Source: Flectonema sp. DT1601
Lineage: Eukaryota > Euglenozoa > Diplonemea > Diplonemida > Diplonemidae
Assembly (NCBI GenBank): GCA_964019425.1
Contig: OZ025852.1
Coordinates: forward strand, 440,501-504,500
DNA: 64,000 nucleotides
Direction: 5' to 3'
The position numbers and the translations under genes were made by a program. The notes beneath the pieces are model-generated. The model was given only the letters and a program-made list of their open reading frames with translations. It ran no database searches and had not been told where the DNA came from. Each line of letters opens with the position of its first letter. Position 1 is the stretch's first letter. Positions 43,918 through 53,990 of the stretch are shown here, one piece after another.

Positions 43918-44691
43918 ATGGACGTAACAGTAGTAGTACTTCCCTTGGAACAGAAATATATCGTAACGGTTAACTTTGATGATAAATTTACTGATGTAAA
44001 AAGAAAAGCATTAACACATTTGGGAGCGATGGAAAACATCGTCATGGACATGAAACTAAACGGAGAAAATATCATTAATGTCGAAGCAGAAATCGCAGAT
44101 TTCGCACTTGATTCCACTGACGTAGTGGAAATGACAGTGACAAAAGCTGGGCTTGCTGTATCAAAGCTCCAGAGTTTAGGAAAATCAGCAACAGCAGAAA
44201 CTCTCTTGGAAGCAGCAAAAGATGGTGACACACCCCTAATTGAGCTCTTGGCAGAGGCCGGGGTGTCTCTCGAAGTGACCTGTAAGCTATTCTTTGGAAC
44301 AACACCTTTGATGAAGGCATGCTATTACAAGAGGGAATCTTCAATAAAAAAACTAATAGAACTCGGAGCGAATTTCGAAGCCCGCGACAAAGACGGCAGA
44401 ACACCACTTCTAATAGCTTCACAATACAGTACGAGAAGTGTAATTAAAACACTAGTTGAGTCGGGCACTCCTGTTGATACCCCAAACAGTGATGGATGTA
44501 CTCCGTTATGGATTGCATCATATTACGGAAACACTGATGCAGTTGAGACATTGGCAGAACTCGGAGCTGATTTAGATAAAAAAGATGAACAGGGATACAC
44601 TCCGTTATTAATTGCAAGTGAGTGTGGTTGGGACGATACTGTTAACAAACTGGTTGAGATGGGAGCAGACATGGACCTCAATTGTTTCTAG
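43918..44691 (+). CDS. Ubiquitin-like domain plus ankyrin repeats, 257 aa
   Basis: Residues 2-80 have the strand-helix order of a ubiquitin-like fold (VTVVVLPLEQKYIVTVNFDDKFTDVKRKAL...VVEMTVTKAG), without a C-terminal Gly-Gly, so it is unlikely to be conjugated. Residues about 95-257 contain about five ankyrin repeats with G-x-TPL-x-A and LxELGA signatures (for example DGRTPLLIASQ, DGCTPLWIASYYGN, QGYTPLLIASECGW). The last repeat ends with the chain at LNCF. Ankyrin repeats bind proteins, and ubiquitin-like domains often dock to the proteasome or a ligase, so an adaptor role is plausible but not shown. The gene ends in TAG. Confidence 0.8.
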   Translation: MDVTVVVLPLEQKYIVTVNFDDKFTDVKRKALTHLGAMENIVMDMKLNGENIINVEAEIADFALDSTDVVEMTVTKAGLAVSKLQSLGKSATAETLLEAAKDGDTPLIELLAEAGVSLEVTCKLFFGTTPLMKACYYKRESSIKKLIELGANFEARDKDGRTPLLIASQYSTRSVIKTLVESGTPVDTPNSDGCTPLWIASYYGNTDAVETLAELGADLDKKDEQGYTPLLIASECGWDDTVNKLVEMGADMDLNCF

Positions 44692-46028
44692 TAACTTGCG
44701 AATTTATTTCGCATCGATTCTCTAAAAAAGATTATAAATCTCTCAATACAGTATAGAACGAATCTAAGACCTACCTTCTTTCACTTAACTGCATGAAGTG
44801 ATTTAAAAATGAAGAATGCCTGCAATCCTTTGGGGACCATCACTTATTATTTTAATACTAAAAAAAAAGACTTTTCTGTTGATGCAAACCATTCTGTGTG
44901 TGGTTTTTGTATTGCAGTTTTTTTTTCTTTTCATTCTGATGTCCTATATAATTCTATTCCCTTCCCCTAATCCCTAATTTAGTTTACTGTATGGTGATGA
45001 CTATTGTCTGGTAGATTGCGGTTACTTATTAATCGGTTTTTTTTTTTTTTTTGCGATAAACCTACTCGTCAGGTTCTGAACTGAGACTTGCTGCGACCGC
45101 AGATGCGCGCTGTGCAAGAATCTAAGTATCCAAAACTTGCTTTTAGCCCGAAAGTATTGTTTGTTTTTATTGTATTTATTTTTTTGATTTCGATTTGATT
45201 TTTGCGACAAACCCAACTAATATATAGCTGCACAGTATGCAATGCATTTGGACTTCCTTATCTATCTATCTATAGATAAGTAAAATAGTTCACTTAAAAA
45301 AAACTTTGCAAATACTTCTTACCTGTTGATGGAAAAAAAAACTTTTTTTTTCAATTTTTTTTTGCACATTATTTACATTTTTTTTGTAGTAATTCGTGTA
45401 AAGTATCATATCTAGGTATTGCCTTTTTTTTTTTTTTTTTAAAAAAAATAAAATAAATAAAATAATAAAAAAAAAATAACGGTGATCTGATTGTGAGCCT
45501 TTTGTAAGGCAAATCCTTTCTCACCTCTAATTGATCGATTGTTCTCTAATTATTATTTTTTAAGGCTCTCTCTCTCTATCTATTCACCCCCAGTTGAACA
45601 ACTGGTGTTGTACTTATTTTTGTTGAGATTGTTATAATAGCGTTATTCCCCCAGTGGGAGATGCTGGTTTTTCTGTTTGATAATCTTAAGAGCAAGATGC
45701 TTTTTTTTTTTTTTTTTTTTTTTTTTTCTTCTTGATATGTACATCAAACGCTGAAGGAAGTTAAAAGACTAAGGCCTGAACCTACGCTTTCACACCCTTA
45801 GTTCTTTTGTCTTGGGGAGCCACTGTGACAATTAACAAAGTGACTTCCTTGGAAGAGCCTTTCTCATGAAGCATATTATCAAACAGCGTAAAGGGGACAG
45901 GAAGTACAAAATAGAACAGAAATATTTTTACCTTACAAGAACTTCGTAGTGTATTTTTCATCTTTTACGGTGAATGTTCACAGCTGCCAATCGGCAATCT
46001 TAATACTTTATTTTTCATTTTTTTTTTT

Positions 46029-46157
46029 GTACCGACGTAGTCGGAGAAGAAACTATTCAGATTGAAAGCCGATGTTTTTAATGGTCTCTGATTTATTTTC
46101 CCGTGCGACAGGATTTTGTCTGCGTTCAACGAAATATAAGTTTAATCTGAATAGTTT
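46029..46157 (+). repeat. Dispersed repeat C, copy 1, with inverted ends
   Basis: AAACTATTCAGATT near the left is matched by AATCTGAATAGTTT about 95 bases later, a 14-base inverted repeat. The left part (ACCGACGTAGTCGGAGAAG) and the GTGCGACAGGATTTTGTCTG part recur inverted at 50701-50778. It may be a small non-autonomous DNA element, but the target-site duplication is unclear. Confidence 0.5.
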
Positions 46158-46859
46158 TTATTAAATTATTATGGTCTACTGAGAATTTTAATAATGATAC
46201 TGTGCAGGCGGTGGGTTTAGGTAGTCATTTGTTTCAGGTTATTCTATTGTCTCTTATCGTCTGTGAGAGTCTCACGGTTGGCTGGTAGCGATCGTTACCC
46301 CTGTTGAGCTTTTCCTGACTTTTGGCTCCTAGGCTTCGTAAATAAATAAATAAATAAATAAATATTTAAACGGGAACACCCCCACATTTCGTCTTCTATA
46401 TTTTAGTTTATGTTCGTATTTATTTGGTTTTGTTCAGGTATCGTGTTGCTTGACGTGGATGTGTGAAATAAGTAGTCTTTTTTTTCTCGTGGAGCAGTTT
46501 TTTTTTTTATGTTTGTTTACCGCTAAAGGAAATTTTTTTGTGTTTTCCAAAATTTTTTAATTTTTAAAAAAATTATTATTTGTTACCCCCTAGTCAATTT
46601 TTTTTTTTTTTTTTTGATTCCCAGATTCTCTTTAACTTGTCAAAGTTGAAGAGATAGAATTCAGCTGGAGAAAATCAAAATATAACGCCAGCCCTCCCTT
46701 ATTAAGAAATTAGAATGAAGTCCTAAGATTGAGGCCTGAAGCTAAATACACTATTAGCAAGCTGTAACTTCTGAGAGACGATAGACTGGTCTGATAATGT
46801 TCCTTTTTGAGAACAGTAACCAAATATTATCAATTTTGGTTTGACTGAACCCGTAGTCG

Positions 46860-47020
46860 GTTCAATAAGCCAAGCGAGGCGGAAAGCTAGAGATTAGTAG
46901 TCGATACTAATTCAACAATCCATGCTGAGCGTACGGATATGACTACGGATTGAGTCCTCTGTTACTGTGAGTTACCCTCCTAAAGCACTCATAATATGCA
47001 GTAACGTTGGATTAAATAAC
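46860..47020 (+). repeat. Direct repeat D, copy 1 (possible SINE)
   Basis: About 165 bases are nearly identical to 47671-47836, 811 bases downstream. AAGCCAAGCGAGG resembles a polymerase III A box, and GGATTGAGTCC about 75 bases later resembles a B box (GGTTCGANTCC). These similarities are moderate. No coding potential. Confidence 0.55.
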
Positions 47021-47670
47021 TGACTATAATAACTAATGTTATTCCCTCCTTACTTTCTTGAGGGGACTTCGAGGGAGGTAGATTGTCCTAAAACTATTGC
47101 TTATGATGAACCGACCTGTTATATGTTACCTAATCTTTCCTAACCTTATCGAACTAATTTCATTTTTTTTTCTTTTTTTTTTCCTCTTTTCTTCCCTAAT
47201 GTGAATACTACATAGTCGAAAATGCTAAACTGTGCCATCAAACGATACAAATTCGAGTTAACGGGTTTTCTGTTGCTGCTTTTATGTAGCTTACCCCGAG
47301 TCTCTCTCTTAGATAGCAATGTACGATAGCATTGGTCTATCAAATATGTTCGTCAAGTATGAAATTGCGATTGACGTTTCAAGCTTTTCGTTTCTTCTTC
47401 TACCAAGTGAGCAAGCCTTGTTCTCTATTTTTCCCCCCCCTGCAATTTTATTGTGTTCCGTTACTTTTATTTTGTTAGCCTGTTCATGTTGTTTATTGTT
47501 TTGTTTTATTTTCTTTTCCTTAAATCAGGTACAATCATTGATTCAAAAAAAGAATGGCTGCTGCCAACCTCGCGTTCATATTTAGTGGCTCTACGAGTGC
47601 TGTGGTATATTATCAGTGTAGTTGTTTTTATCTTATTTTTTAAATTTTATTTCTATTTATTTAGTTCGAT

Positions 47671-47836
47671 AGTTCAATAAGCCAAGCGATGCGGAAAGCT
47701 GGAGATTAGTAGTTGTGATGCTAATTCAACAATCCATGCTGAGTGTACGGATATGGCTACGGATTGAGTCCTCTGTTACTGTGAGTTACCCTCCTAGAGC
47801 ACTCATAATATACAGTAACGTTGGATTATATAACTA
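47671..47836 (+). repeat. Direct repeat D, copy 2 (possible SINE)
   Basis: This is the second copy of the element at 46860-47020. Shared blocks include GTTCAATAAGCCAAGCGA, AATTCAACAATCCATGCTGAG and GTAACGTTGGATTA. The differences are mostly single bases and a few added bases. Confidence 0.55.
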
Positions 47837-48361
47837 GTTTCAGATAGATGTCACTAATTGATGCAAAGGAAACCTATTTTCATCACGTGGTTGGTGCGGT
47901 GCTATGACGTATTACATGTTGGAAAACAAATATCAACATGTACTATGTACCTGTTGGAGATTCGGATAAAAGAACTCACGATCTTGACAGATAGCAGCTC
48001 AAGGTGATGACCTTGACGATGACATCCTTTACAAACCAACAAAAAGCGAACTTTGATGGACTGGACTTCTTCTGCATTAAGAAAATAGATAGAACATCAA
48101 GAACTGGCAAGCAGAACGCCATTCTATTCATGCTGCGGATAGCTGTTTCTGATAATGATGACCCGTTGGACTTCAAGAATAAGGACATCAGTAATCTTTT
48201 GAGAGATGTGTGGAATTCGGAAGGATACACTGCGGAGAAACGCGTTGTCATCTATGTTTTACCCTATGAGAAAGGAAGTTTCGATGTTCCTGAATTGAAG
48301 AACGATCGAGTTTCTGATTATTCCTGTCATTTGGGGTAAACCTGTCTGAACGAGTGCGACT

Positions 48362-48514
48362 TCGCACTGTGGAATAATCGGTAACGAGCTGGCTGATTCG
48401 CAAGCTAGCAAAGCTCGTCCTCTGATACTCTCCTACTTACGGAGGTATCTTTTTACTATCGAATGGTCCAGTGCTCCATCACGAGCCAAGTTAATTAAGG
48501 GAAAGAGATTCTAG
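48362..48514 (+). mobile_element. LINE-type RNase H relic
   Basis: The frame SHCGIIGNELADSQASKAR, followed by PLILSYLRRYLF, matches the C-terminal part of the RNase H domain of non-LTR retrotransposons (H-x-G-I-x-GNE-x-AD-x-x-A). A TDSSS motif about 360 bases upstream sits at roughly the distance expected for the first catalytic aspartate of RNase H, but the sequence between does not read as RNase H. The flanks show no reverse transcriptase. I see an old fragment, not an active element. Confidence 0.65.
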
Positions 48515-49041
48515 CCACGTTCACAATATTAGATTGTAGACAAAGCTCGAAAATTAATACACGTCATCAACACACCCCCAAAAACAGAACGAAACTGTGG
48601 CAAGTGCTGAGCAGGTTGCCAGAACACGGAGGTGTAGTTGGGAAGCTGCTGGAGAACGTTTCAGCGGAGATAAACCGAGAATGAGATCAGGAAGATCGCC
48701 AACAGAATGAAAGCTGATGCCAACAGTATAATTATAATGCTTTGGACAACTGGGGGTGAATGATCCTCGGTACTGTTCCGGGGTTTTCTGTTTTATTTCG
48801 TGGTATGTGGGCATATGATACATAATATTATGGAAGAAAGAAGATTTTTTATTTTTTTTCACCTTCCAGTTGTTAGTCGTCGTCATGTGTGCCAACGTTG
48901 TACCAACAAATACATATATTTGACAATAAAATACGTTATTCCGCATTGTTTTATGGAACAGCAGACCAACTTTTTTTATTTATTTTAATTCTGTATTTAT
49001 AATTCATGTTACTCCATCAGTCAACACACCTACAGTAAGCA

Positions 49042-49932
49042 ATGGCTGACTTAGTAGCTAAGGGTGACAAACGACTGAAAAAGTTTTTCAGTTTCGGATC
49101 AGAAAAATATGACGATGCCAGGGAATACTACTATCAGGCAGCCAACCAATATAAAAAAGTGCAGGACTGGGAAGGTGCTGAATCGGCGTTTCTTAAATGC
49201 TTAGAAATGGATAAGAAATTAAAATGTGAGAGTGACCAGGTACAAGACCTCACAGATGCGGGAATGTGCGCAAAGAAATACAACTACAAGAAGGCAGCTG
49301 ATTACTGGGAACAGGCAATAGAGAAATTGGTTGCTGCTGCTAGATATGACAAGGCTGCAAAGATAGCCACAGACTGTGCAAAACTATTCGAAGAACAGCT
49401 TCTAGCAGGCGTATCAGACCCTGAGGGTACCAGACAAACTATATTAGAATGGTGGGAGAAGACTCTCGATCTTTACAAAATGAACAGAAATAGCAACGTT
49501 AACTGTAACGATTGCCTTCAGAAGATTTCAGAAATTAAAATCCTCCAAGGATTATACCCTGAAGCAGCAGAAATGTATGAGGAACTTGGCAAGCAATATG
49601 CTGATGACAATTTATTAAGGTTTAATGCGAGGACACAATTTTTTATTGCTTTGCTGTGTCAGTTGGCGCAAATTACATCACCGAGAGACGAATCTGGTAT
49701 TGATCGTCTTCGAACCAAATTTGATGAGTTTCGTGATGTTGATGTTCACTTTGCTGAACAGACTCATGAATTTGAGTTCATCACCTCCGCCATCAAAGCT
49801 TTTGAAGACGAAGACTTGGCTTTGTACACCGAAGCCACTAGAAAATACGACCGAATAGTCCCACTCGATAAGACAAAAGAGATCTTAGTACTCAAAGGTC
49901 GTGCTGCTCTGAAGGTTGAAGATTTCCGTTAA
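49042..49932 (+). CDS. Alpha-SNAP, 296 aa
   Basis: Alpha-SNAP brings NSF to SNARE complexes so that they are taken apart after membrane fusion. The sequence follows the family from the start: KKFFSFGSEKYDDAREYYYQAANQYK, then DWEGAESAFLKCLEM, AGMCAKKYNYKKAADYWEQAIE and KAAKIATDCAKLFEE, the TPR-like helix pairs of a SNAP solenoid. The exposed FFSFG near residue 14 fits the N-terminal hydrophobic loop that contacts membranes. The length matches animal alpha-SNAP (295). The C-terminus ends EDFR, where animal proteins end EDLR; the penultimate Leu is known to be needed to stimulate NSF, so Phe here is notable. Single exon, with an acceptor-like CTACAG just upstream of the ATG. Confidence 0.92.
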   Translation: MADLVAKGDKRLKKFFSFGSEKYDDAREYYYQAANQYKKVQDWEGAESAFLKCLEMDKKLKCESDQVQDLTDAGMCAKKYNYKKAADYWEQAIEKLVAAARYDKAAKIATDCAKLFEEQLLAGVSDPEGTRQTILEWWEKTLDLYKMNRNSNVNCNDCLQKISEIKILQGLYPEAAEMYEELGKQYADDNLLRFNARTQFFIALLCQLAQITSPRDESGIDRLRTKFDEFRDVDVHFAEQTHEFEFITSAIKAFEDEDLALYTEATRKYDRIVPLDKTKEILVLKGRAALKVEDFR

Positions 49933-50129
49933 GGATTATGTTCTTTTTATTTTTTTATTTTTCCGTTGCACTATATACTATGTGAGTATTTATACACCAT
50001 AAGTTATGCCTTATTAGTGATGTAAACAGAATCGAAGACTACCCGTGTTCTTACTATAACGAAGTGAATATGTTGTTTGGTTTCCCCAACCACTACCCCC
50101 CTTTAGTCAACTGTATCTCAGAACTAATG

Positions 50130-50190
50130 TTAAATTATCGTTATGTTGTTTATGATACAATACATTTGTATTTTACGTACAAACTCGAAC
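50130..50190 (+). repeat. Dispersed repeat B, copy 2
   Basis: TTAAATTATCGTTATG, ATGATACAATACATTTG and TATTTTACGTACAAA match 18361-18410 in the CAP/EGF spacer. It is short and non-coding. Confidence 0.6.
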
Positions 50191-50244
50191 AGTTAACCCC
50201 CCTTACTTGCCTCGTATGGTTGTATTAAAGGCGTGTTTTTCGGT

Positions 50245-50285
<41 letters not shown>

Positions 50286-50700
50286 AATATGTCGACGGTG
50301 AAATGGAAGTAGTATCTGATCACAGGTTCTCTTTCTTTTTTTTTTTTTATTACTGTCTTCTTACTACTAGGATTGATAGTACTCATTTACCTACACAAAT
50401 GAGCTTATCATAGATCAGAAATTGTACAACAATAATCCCTGACGTCTGCTGTGTGACACAAAAACAGCAGAATCATAATAATTATACTCCTGACTTATTG
50501 TTTTCCCCCATTTTTCCCGTTTGTTTTTTTTTTTTTTTTTTTTTTTAAAGTCGGTTGAGGAATATCCAAGCAGTTGTTACTCTACTATTGTAGTGTGGCG
50601 TCTTCCTTTTGTTTAGGTCGCTCAATTTCTTGTTTTTTTTTTTTTTTTTTTTAGTAAGGAAAAAAAAAAAAGAAGCAATGAAAAAAAAGAAAAAAAACAT

Positions 50701-50778
50701 GAACGTAGACAGAATCCTGTCGCATGGGACTATTGGCTTCCAAGCTGAATAGTTTCTTCTCCGACTACGTCGGTACGG
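50701..50778 (-). repeat. Dispersed repeat C, copy 2 (inverted)
   Basis: On the minus strand this reads CCGTACCGACGTAGTCGGAG, AGAAACTATTCAG and CGACAGGATTCTGTCTACG, the same order as at 46029-46130. About 30 bases in the middle and the right-hand inverted end of the first copy are missing here. Confidence 0.55.
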
Positions 50779-51180
50779 AAAAAATAAATAAATAAAGCCC
50801 AAAAGACATAACTGACTTACGAAAATACGACGACGGTAATGCACAGATATGGGACTCCCCTTTCCAGTCATTCATTCAAATGTTTTGTTCTCACTTCGCA
50901 CAATTTGTTGATATTTATAGTTTTCGGTCGAAAGATTATTATTCTTATTTCATCACAGGATTTGTTAAAAAAAAAAAACGGTAAAAAACCGTTTTTTCTT
51001 ATTTCTTATTTTTTTTAGCTAAAAACAAGTTGGTCGGAAGAAAAAACCACTTGTCCCCGTAATTAACGTATCACAGCAGAACAATGTGTTTTTATAATTT
51101 TTCTTTGCTATATTTTATTTTAGTGCACTTTTTTTTATAATAAACTCAAATTTTAACGCATCACAGCCTACATAAGAAAC

Positions 51181-51459
51181 ATGAAGCAAGACTCTCTTCG
51201 AAAACGACGAACTAAAAAAAAGAAACGGAAGGAAGAATCTGAAGAGAACGTCCAACTGGATTTATGTGAAAGTGATGAGGAGTGGGAAGGATCACAAGTT
51301 CCATGGTGGATGTTTATTGTGTTGTTGTCAACAATGTTTCTTCCTTTAGTTGTTATGATTGTTATTCTGTGGTCTGACAATAAACAACCCATGTGGAATG
51401 ACTTAGCAATACTCGGTGTTGTCTTCGGAATTGATCCAGACAGACTCCGCACAAAATAA
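51181..51459 (+). CDS. Small single-pass membrane protein, 92 aa
   Basis: The N-terminus is strongly basic (RKRRTKKKKRK), followed by an acidic stretch (ESEENV...ESDEEWEGS) and one membrane helix at about residues 41-61 (PWWMFIVLLSTMFLPLVVMIVI). A C-terminal part follows with a Trp-Asn-Asp motif and the end GIDPDRLRTK. The basic N-terminus suggests that it faces the cytosol. I do not recognise the family. The frame has a plausible ATG with an acceptor-like CACAG about 10 bases upstream, and a spacing to neighbours that suits a real gene. Confidence 0.6.
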   Translation: MKQDSLRKRRTKKKKRKEESEENVQLDLCESDEEWEGSQVPWWMFIVLLSTMFLPLVVMIVILWSDNKQPMWNDLAILGVVFGIDPDRLRTK

Positions 51460-51666
51460 AAACACACTACAAAACCTTCCATTTTTAACATATTTACACC
51501 TCCCTTTTTTTCTTTTTTTGATGATTATTTATTTAATTCGGTGAGTAGTAGTAGATTCGTATTTTTTTTTTTTTTTTTTTTTTTAATATAAAAAGATGTA
51601 GTTAATATGTATATTTACTTAGTTTCTTTCAGGTACTCCTCTGCGGGCATTCACCCCTCCAGGGGT

Positions 51667-53736
51667 ATGCCTGCAATATGCAAAAAGACGGATCTTCCTT
51701 TTGTAGAGCCCCCGACTCGACTTCTCCGTCAATTTTCTGATTCGAGTTTGTACTTTGTTAGACTAGTGGATAAAATCGGTAGAAATAATGTAAAAAATAG
51801 AAGGGTGTTGGTAGTCACTTATGATCACTTAATTCTTGCGTATCAAGATGGAAGGTTTGCGAGATACGCTAGCAATGATCAAGTTGCGGGAATCAGAAGA
51901 AAGAAGGTATCGGGAAAAGGCGACAAAGGAGATGGTTTTGTCTGGCAAATCCTTCTTAGGATTCCAAAAGAATTTGACATTCTGTGTAACTTTGTTGTTG
52001 ATCAAAATAACGATCCAATGAATGAATTCAGAACTGCGAAACATTTTATTGAGGTGATGACGAGGATTCATTTTTCGAAATTTCCGGACTCGACGAGGGC
52101 ATTCGACTTGGAAGTTGCTGAAACTGATGATTTATTCAAACAGGGAAATTTTGACAGACATGAGGGATACCAATCTCCAATGGAGTTGCTTCATAAAAAA
52201 ACTCAAGTGAAGGGAAAACAATCCCCGTCGTTCTCAACTTCTCCAACAAGTCCCAGAGGATCTGCAAGTGGAAAACGACAACTCCGAATTAACACCTCAC
52301 CCGAACACGATGACTCCTTCTATGGAGGTCACAGCCCAGTTTCTGGATTCGGAACTCACGAGTCATCTCTCGGGAGAACATCACCACCGATATTCCGTCA
52401 GCAGTTAAAACAACAACAACAACAGCAACCAGGAAGTATGGAAAGTTATAGAAAAAAACAAGAAGAGTGGATAGAAAATATTGAAGGTGAAAATGTTAAT
52501 TTAAAATATAAAGTACTTCAGTTTAAAAATAATAAAGAATCCTCCGATAAGAAAATAACAGACTTACAAGAGCAAGTTTCTCAACTAGCTGGTGCCCTAA
52601 AGAGAGAGCAAGAGGAACGTGAACGTGATCACGTGGAAATGATCCAACTAAAGCTTCTACACAGTCAGTATCAAAATCAACAACCATCGAGAAGAAGTCG
52701 AGATAAAATAACTGTTGATACCCAACTCGTAAATACCGATTCAGACACTGATGAAATCGGAGCTAAAAGCCTTAGAAGTTCATTAAAAAAAAAGAGTACA
52801 AAAAGTTTTTCTGATGATGAAGAGGAATCATGTGACAGAAAAAAAACACTTCCTCTGAGAACGGCTGAGCAAAAAAGGGAATTGAAAAATTCGGGAAAGG
52901 AAAAAAAAAAAAAAACAGCCAGTCAGAAATTACTTTCACCAACACCACCAGAAGAATCTCTATCACCTCCAATACGCGTCGAGGCAGTCGATTCACTACC
53001 GCAAGTTTTGTTAGAAAGGTTGGAAGCAGAAGGCGTCTCGCAGTCTCATATCAACCAGCTGGTTGAAATCGGAATTAGCTCCTCTGCGGATATCGCTTAT
53101 GCAACTTACAATGATCTCTCTAACGTTTATCACCATGTTACTATTTTAAAAATTATTAAGGCTTTTGGTTACAAATTGGGAGCCACTCCAGATGAAGTTC
53201 TAGTGAAGGAGAATTCCCCGGCACCAGTTGGGATTACTCCGCAGTTGGGGCTCGTTAATATTCAGCTGACTGATTCTTCTCCTGACGGAACGGGTATCTT
53301 GACTGAGAATGCTAATTTACGAAATATGGTGGCTTACCTTCAAAACAGTATCTCTTACCTCAATGCCGTTGATAATACTTTGGCATCTCCGGCAGCGTCG
53401 CCTCCTAAAAGTGCTGTTGCTGAGGATAATCACTCTGAAAACCTTCATCCCGACCTCGTGGGTTGCATTTCTGATTGGCCCCATGATCTTCCAAATTATG
53501 ATGCGTTTCTTGCAAAGCCTGATTATAAAGCTTTTGCTGTGGCTTGTGATCCAACAATTTCTCCTTCACGAAAACGTCCATGGGGTGCAAGTTGGACACA
53601 ACACAATATCGAAGACGCAATTAACGAAGCAAAGACTATTTGTCTTCAGAAATGTTCTCAGTGTGTCGTTGTATTTCCTACTAGTGTACCTCAACCATAC
53701 GGTTCAAATGAGGGAGCGGGACTGCATTCGATATAG
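51667..53736 (+). CDS. PH-like / coiled-coil / helical-domain protein, 689 aa
   Basis: The frame is open from 51607, but the ATG there precedes a TTTCTTTCAG acceptor-like site, so I choose the ATG at 51667 (MPAICKK). Residues about 20-155 resemble a PH-like lobe (RRVLVVTYDHLILAYQDGRF, then a QILLRIP strand), a layout I associate with cytoskeletal proteins of flagellates. Then come a Ser/Pro-rich stretch, a Gln run, a coiled coil (about 285-340), a Lys-rich disordered part, and a small helical domain at about 445-510 (LLERLEAEGVSQSHINQLVEIG) like SAM or helix-hairpin-helix folds. The last 90 residues (AFAVACDP...WGASW...AINEAKTICLQKCSQCVVV) resemble a small Cys-containing domain seen in DUF4189 proteins. 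The role is unknown. Confidence 0.7.
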   Translation: MPAICKKTDLPFVEPPTRLLRQFSDSSLYFVRLVDKIGRNNVKNRRVLVVTYDHLILAYQDGRFARYASNDQVAGIRRKKVSGKGDKGDGFVWQILLRIPKEFDILCNFVVDQNNDPMNEFRTAKHFIEVMTRIHFSKFPDSTRAFDLEVAETDDLFKQGNFDRHEGYQSPMELLHKKTQVKGKQSPSFSTSPTSPRGSASGKRQLRINTSPEHDDSFYGGHSPVSGFGTHESSLGRTSPPIFRQQLKQQQQQQPGSMESYRKKQEEWIENIEGENVNLKYKVLQFKNNKESSDKKITDLQEQVSQLAGALKREQEERERDHVEMIQLKLLHSQYQNQQPSRRSRDKITVDTQLVNTDSDTDEIGAKSLRSSLKKKSTKSFSDDEEESCDRKKTLPLRTAEQKRELKNSGKEKKKKTASQKLLSPTPPEESLSPPIRVEAVDSLPQVLLERLEAEGVSQSHINQLVEIGISSSADIAYATYNDLSNVYHHVTILKIIKAFGYKLGATPDEVLVKENSPAPVGITPQLGLVNIQLTDSSPDGTGILTENANLRNMVAYLQNSISYLNAVDNTLASPAASPPKSAVAEDNHSENLHPDLVGCISDWPHDLPNYDAFLAKPDYKAFAVACDPTISPSRKRPWGASWTQHNIEDAINEAKTICLQKCSQCVVVFPTSVPQPYGSNEGAGLHSI

Positions 53737-53990
53737 CTAAACTAGAGTGACGCGTCTGTCAGAAAAAAAAAAAAAAAAAAATAGATTATCTCCATTAAAA
53801 GTACTAGTGGTTGATAATTAGTATCCTGTAATCTCTTTCCCCCTCCATTCACTACTCTCCGCCCGCCCCTTTACTGTTATTGTGCAACTTATTAAGTAAA
53901 AGTTAGTAGTTTAGTTCTGTGGTGAGGTTATTAATTTTTTTTTTTTAAAACATGTTTTTTTAGATAACAAAAAAAAAAAAAAAAAAAAAC

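Larger units (their letters stand above)
44692..49041. other. Gene-poor region of 4.3 kb with repeats
   Basis: No intact gene is supported. It contains a direct repeat pair (46860-47020 and 47671-47836), an element with inverted ends (46029-46157), a LINE relic (48362-48514), an ATAA microsatellite near 46340-46365 and a perfect hairpin near 45258-45281 (CTTATCTAT...ATAGATAAG). An open frame at 48004-48339 (111 codons) lies next to the LINE relic and is probably relic sequence. Confidence 0.55.
49933..51180. other. Intergenic stretch
   Basis: It holds dispersed repeats B (50130-50190) and C (50701-50778) and long T-runs (about 50247-50279 and 50523-50547). Nothing else recognised. ATCACAG occurs just before the next gene. 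Confidence 0.55.

Noticed and set aside
48004-48339. 111-codon frame as a separate gene
   Set aside because: It lies between a TDSSS motif and the RNase H relic in a repeat-rich region and has no recognisable domain. Relic or chance is more likely.
51607-51666. Upstream ATG of the 689-residue protein
   Set aside because: A TTTCTTTCAG acceptor-like site lies just after it, and the 20 extra residues show no pattern. The ATG at 51667 is preferred.
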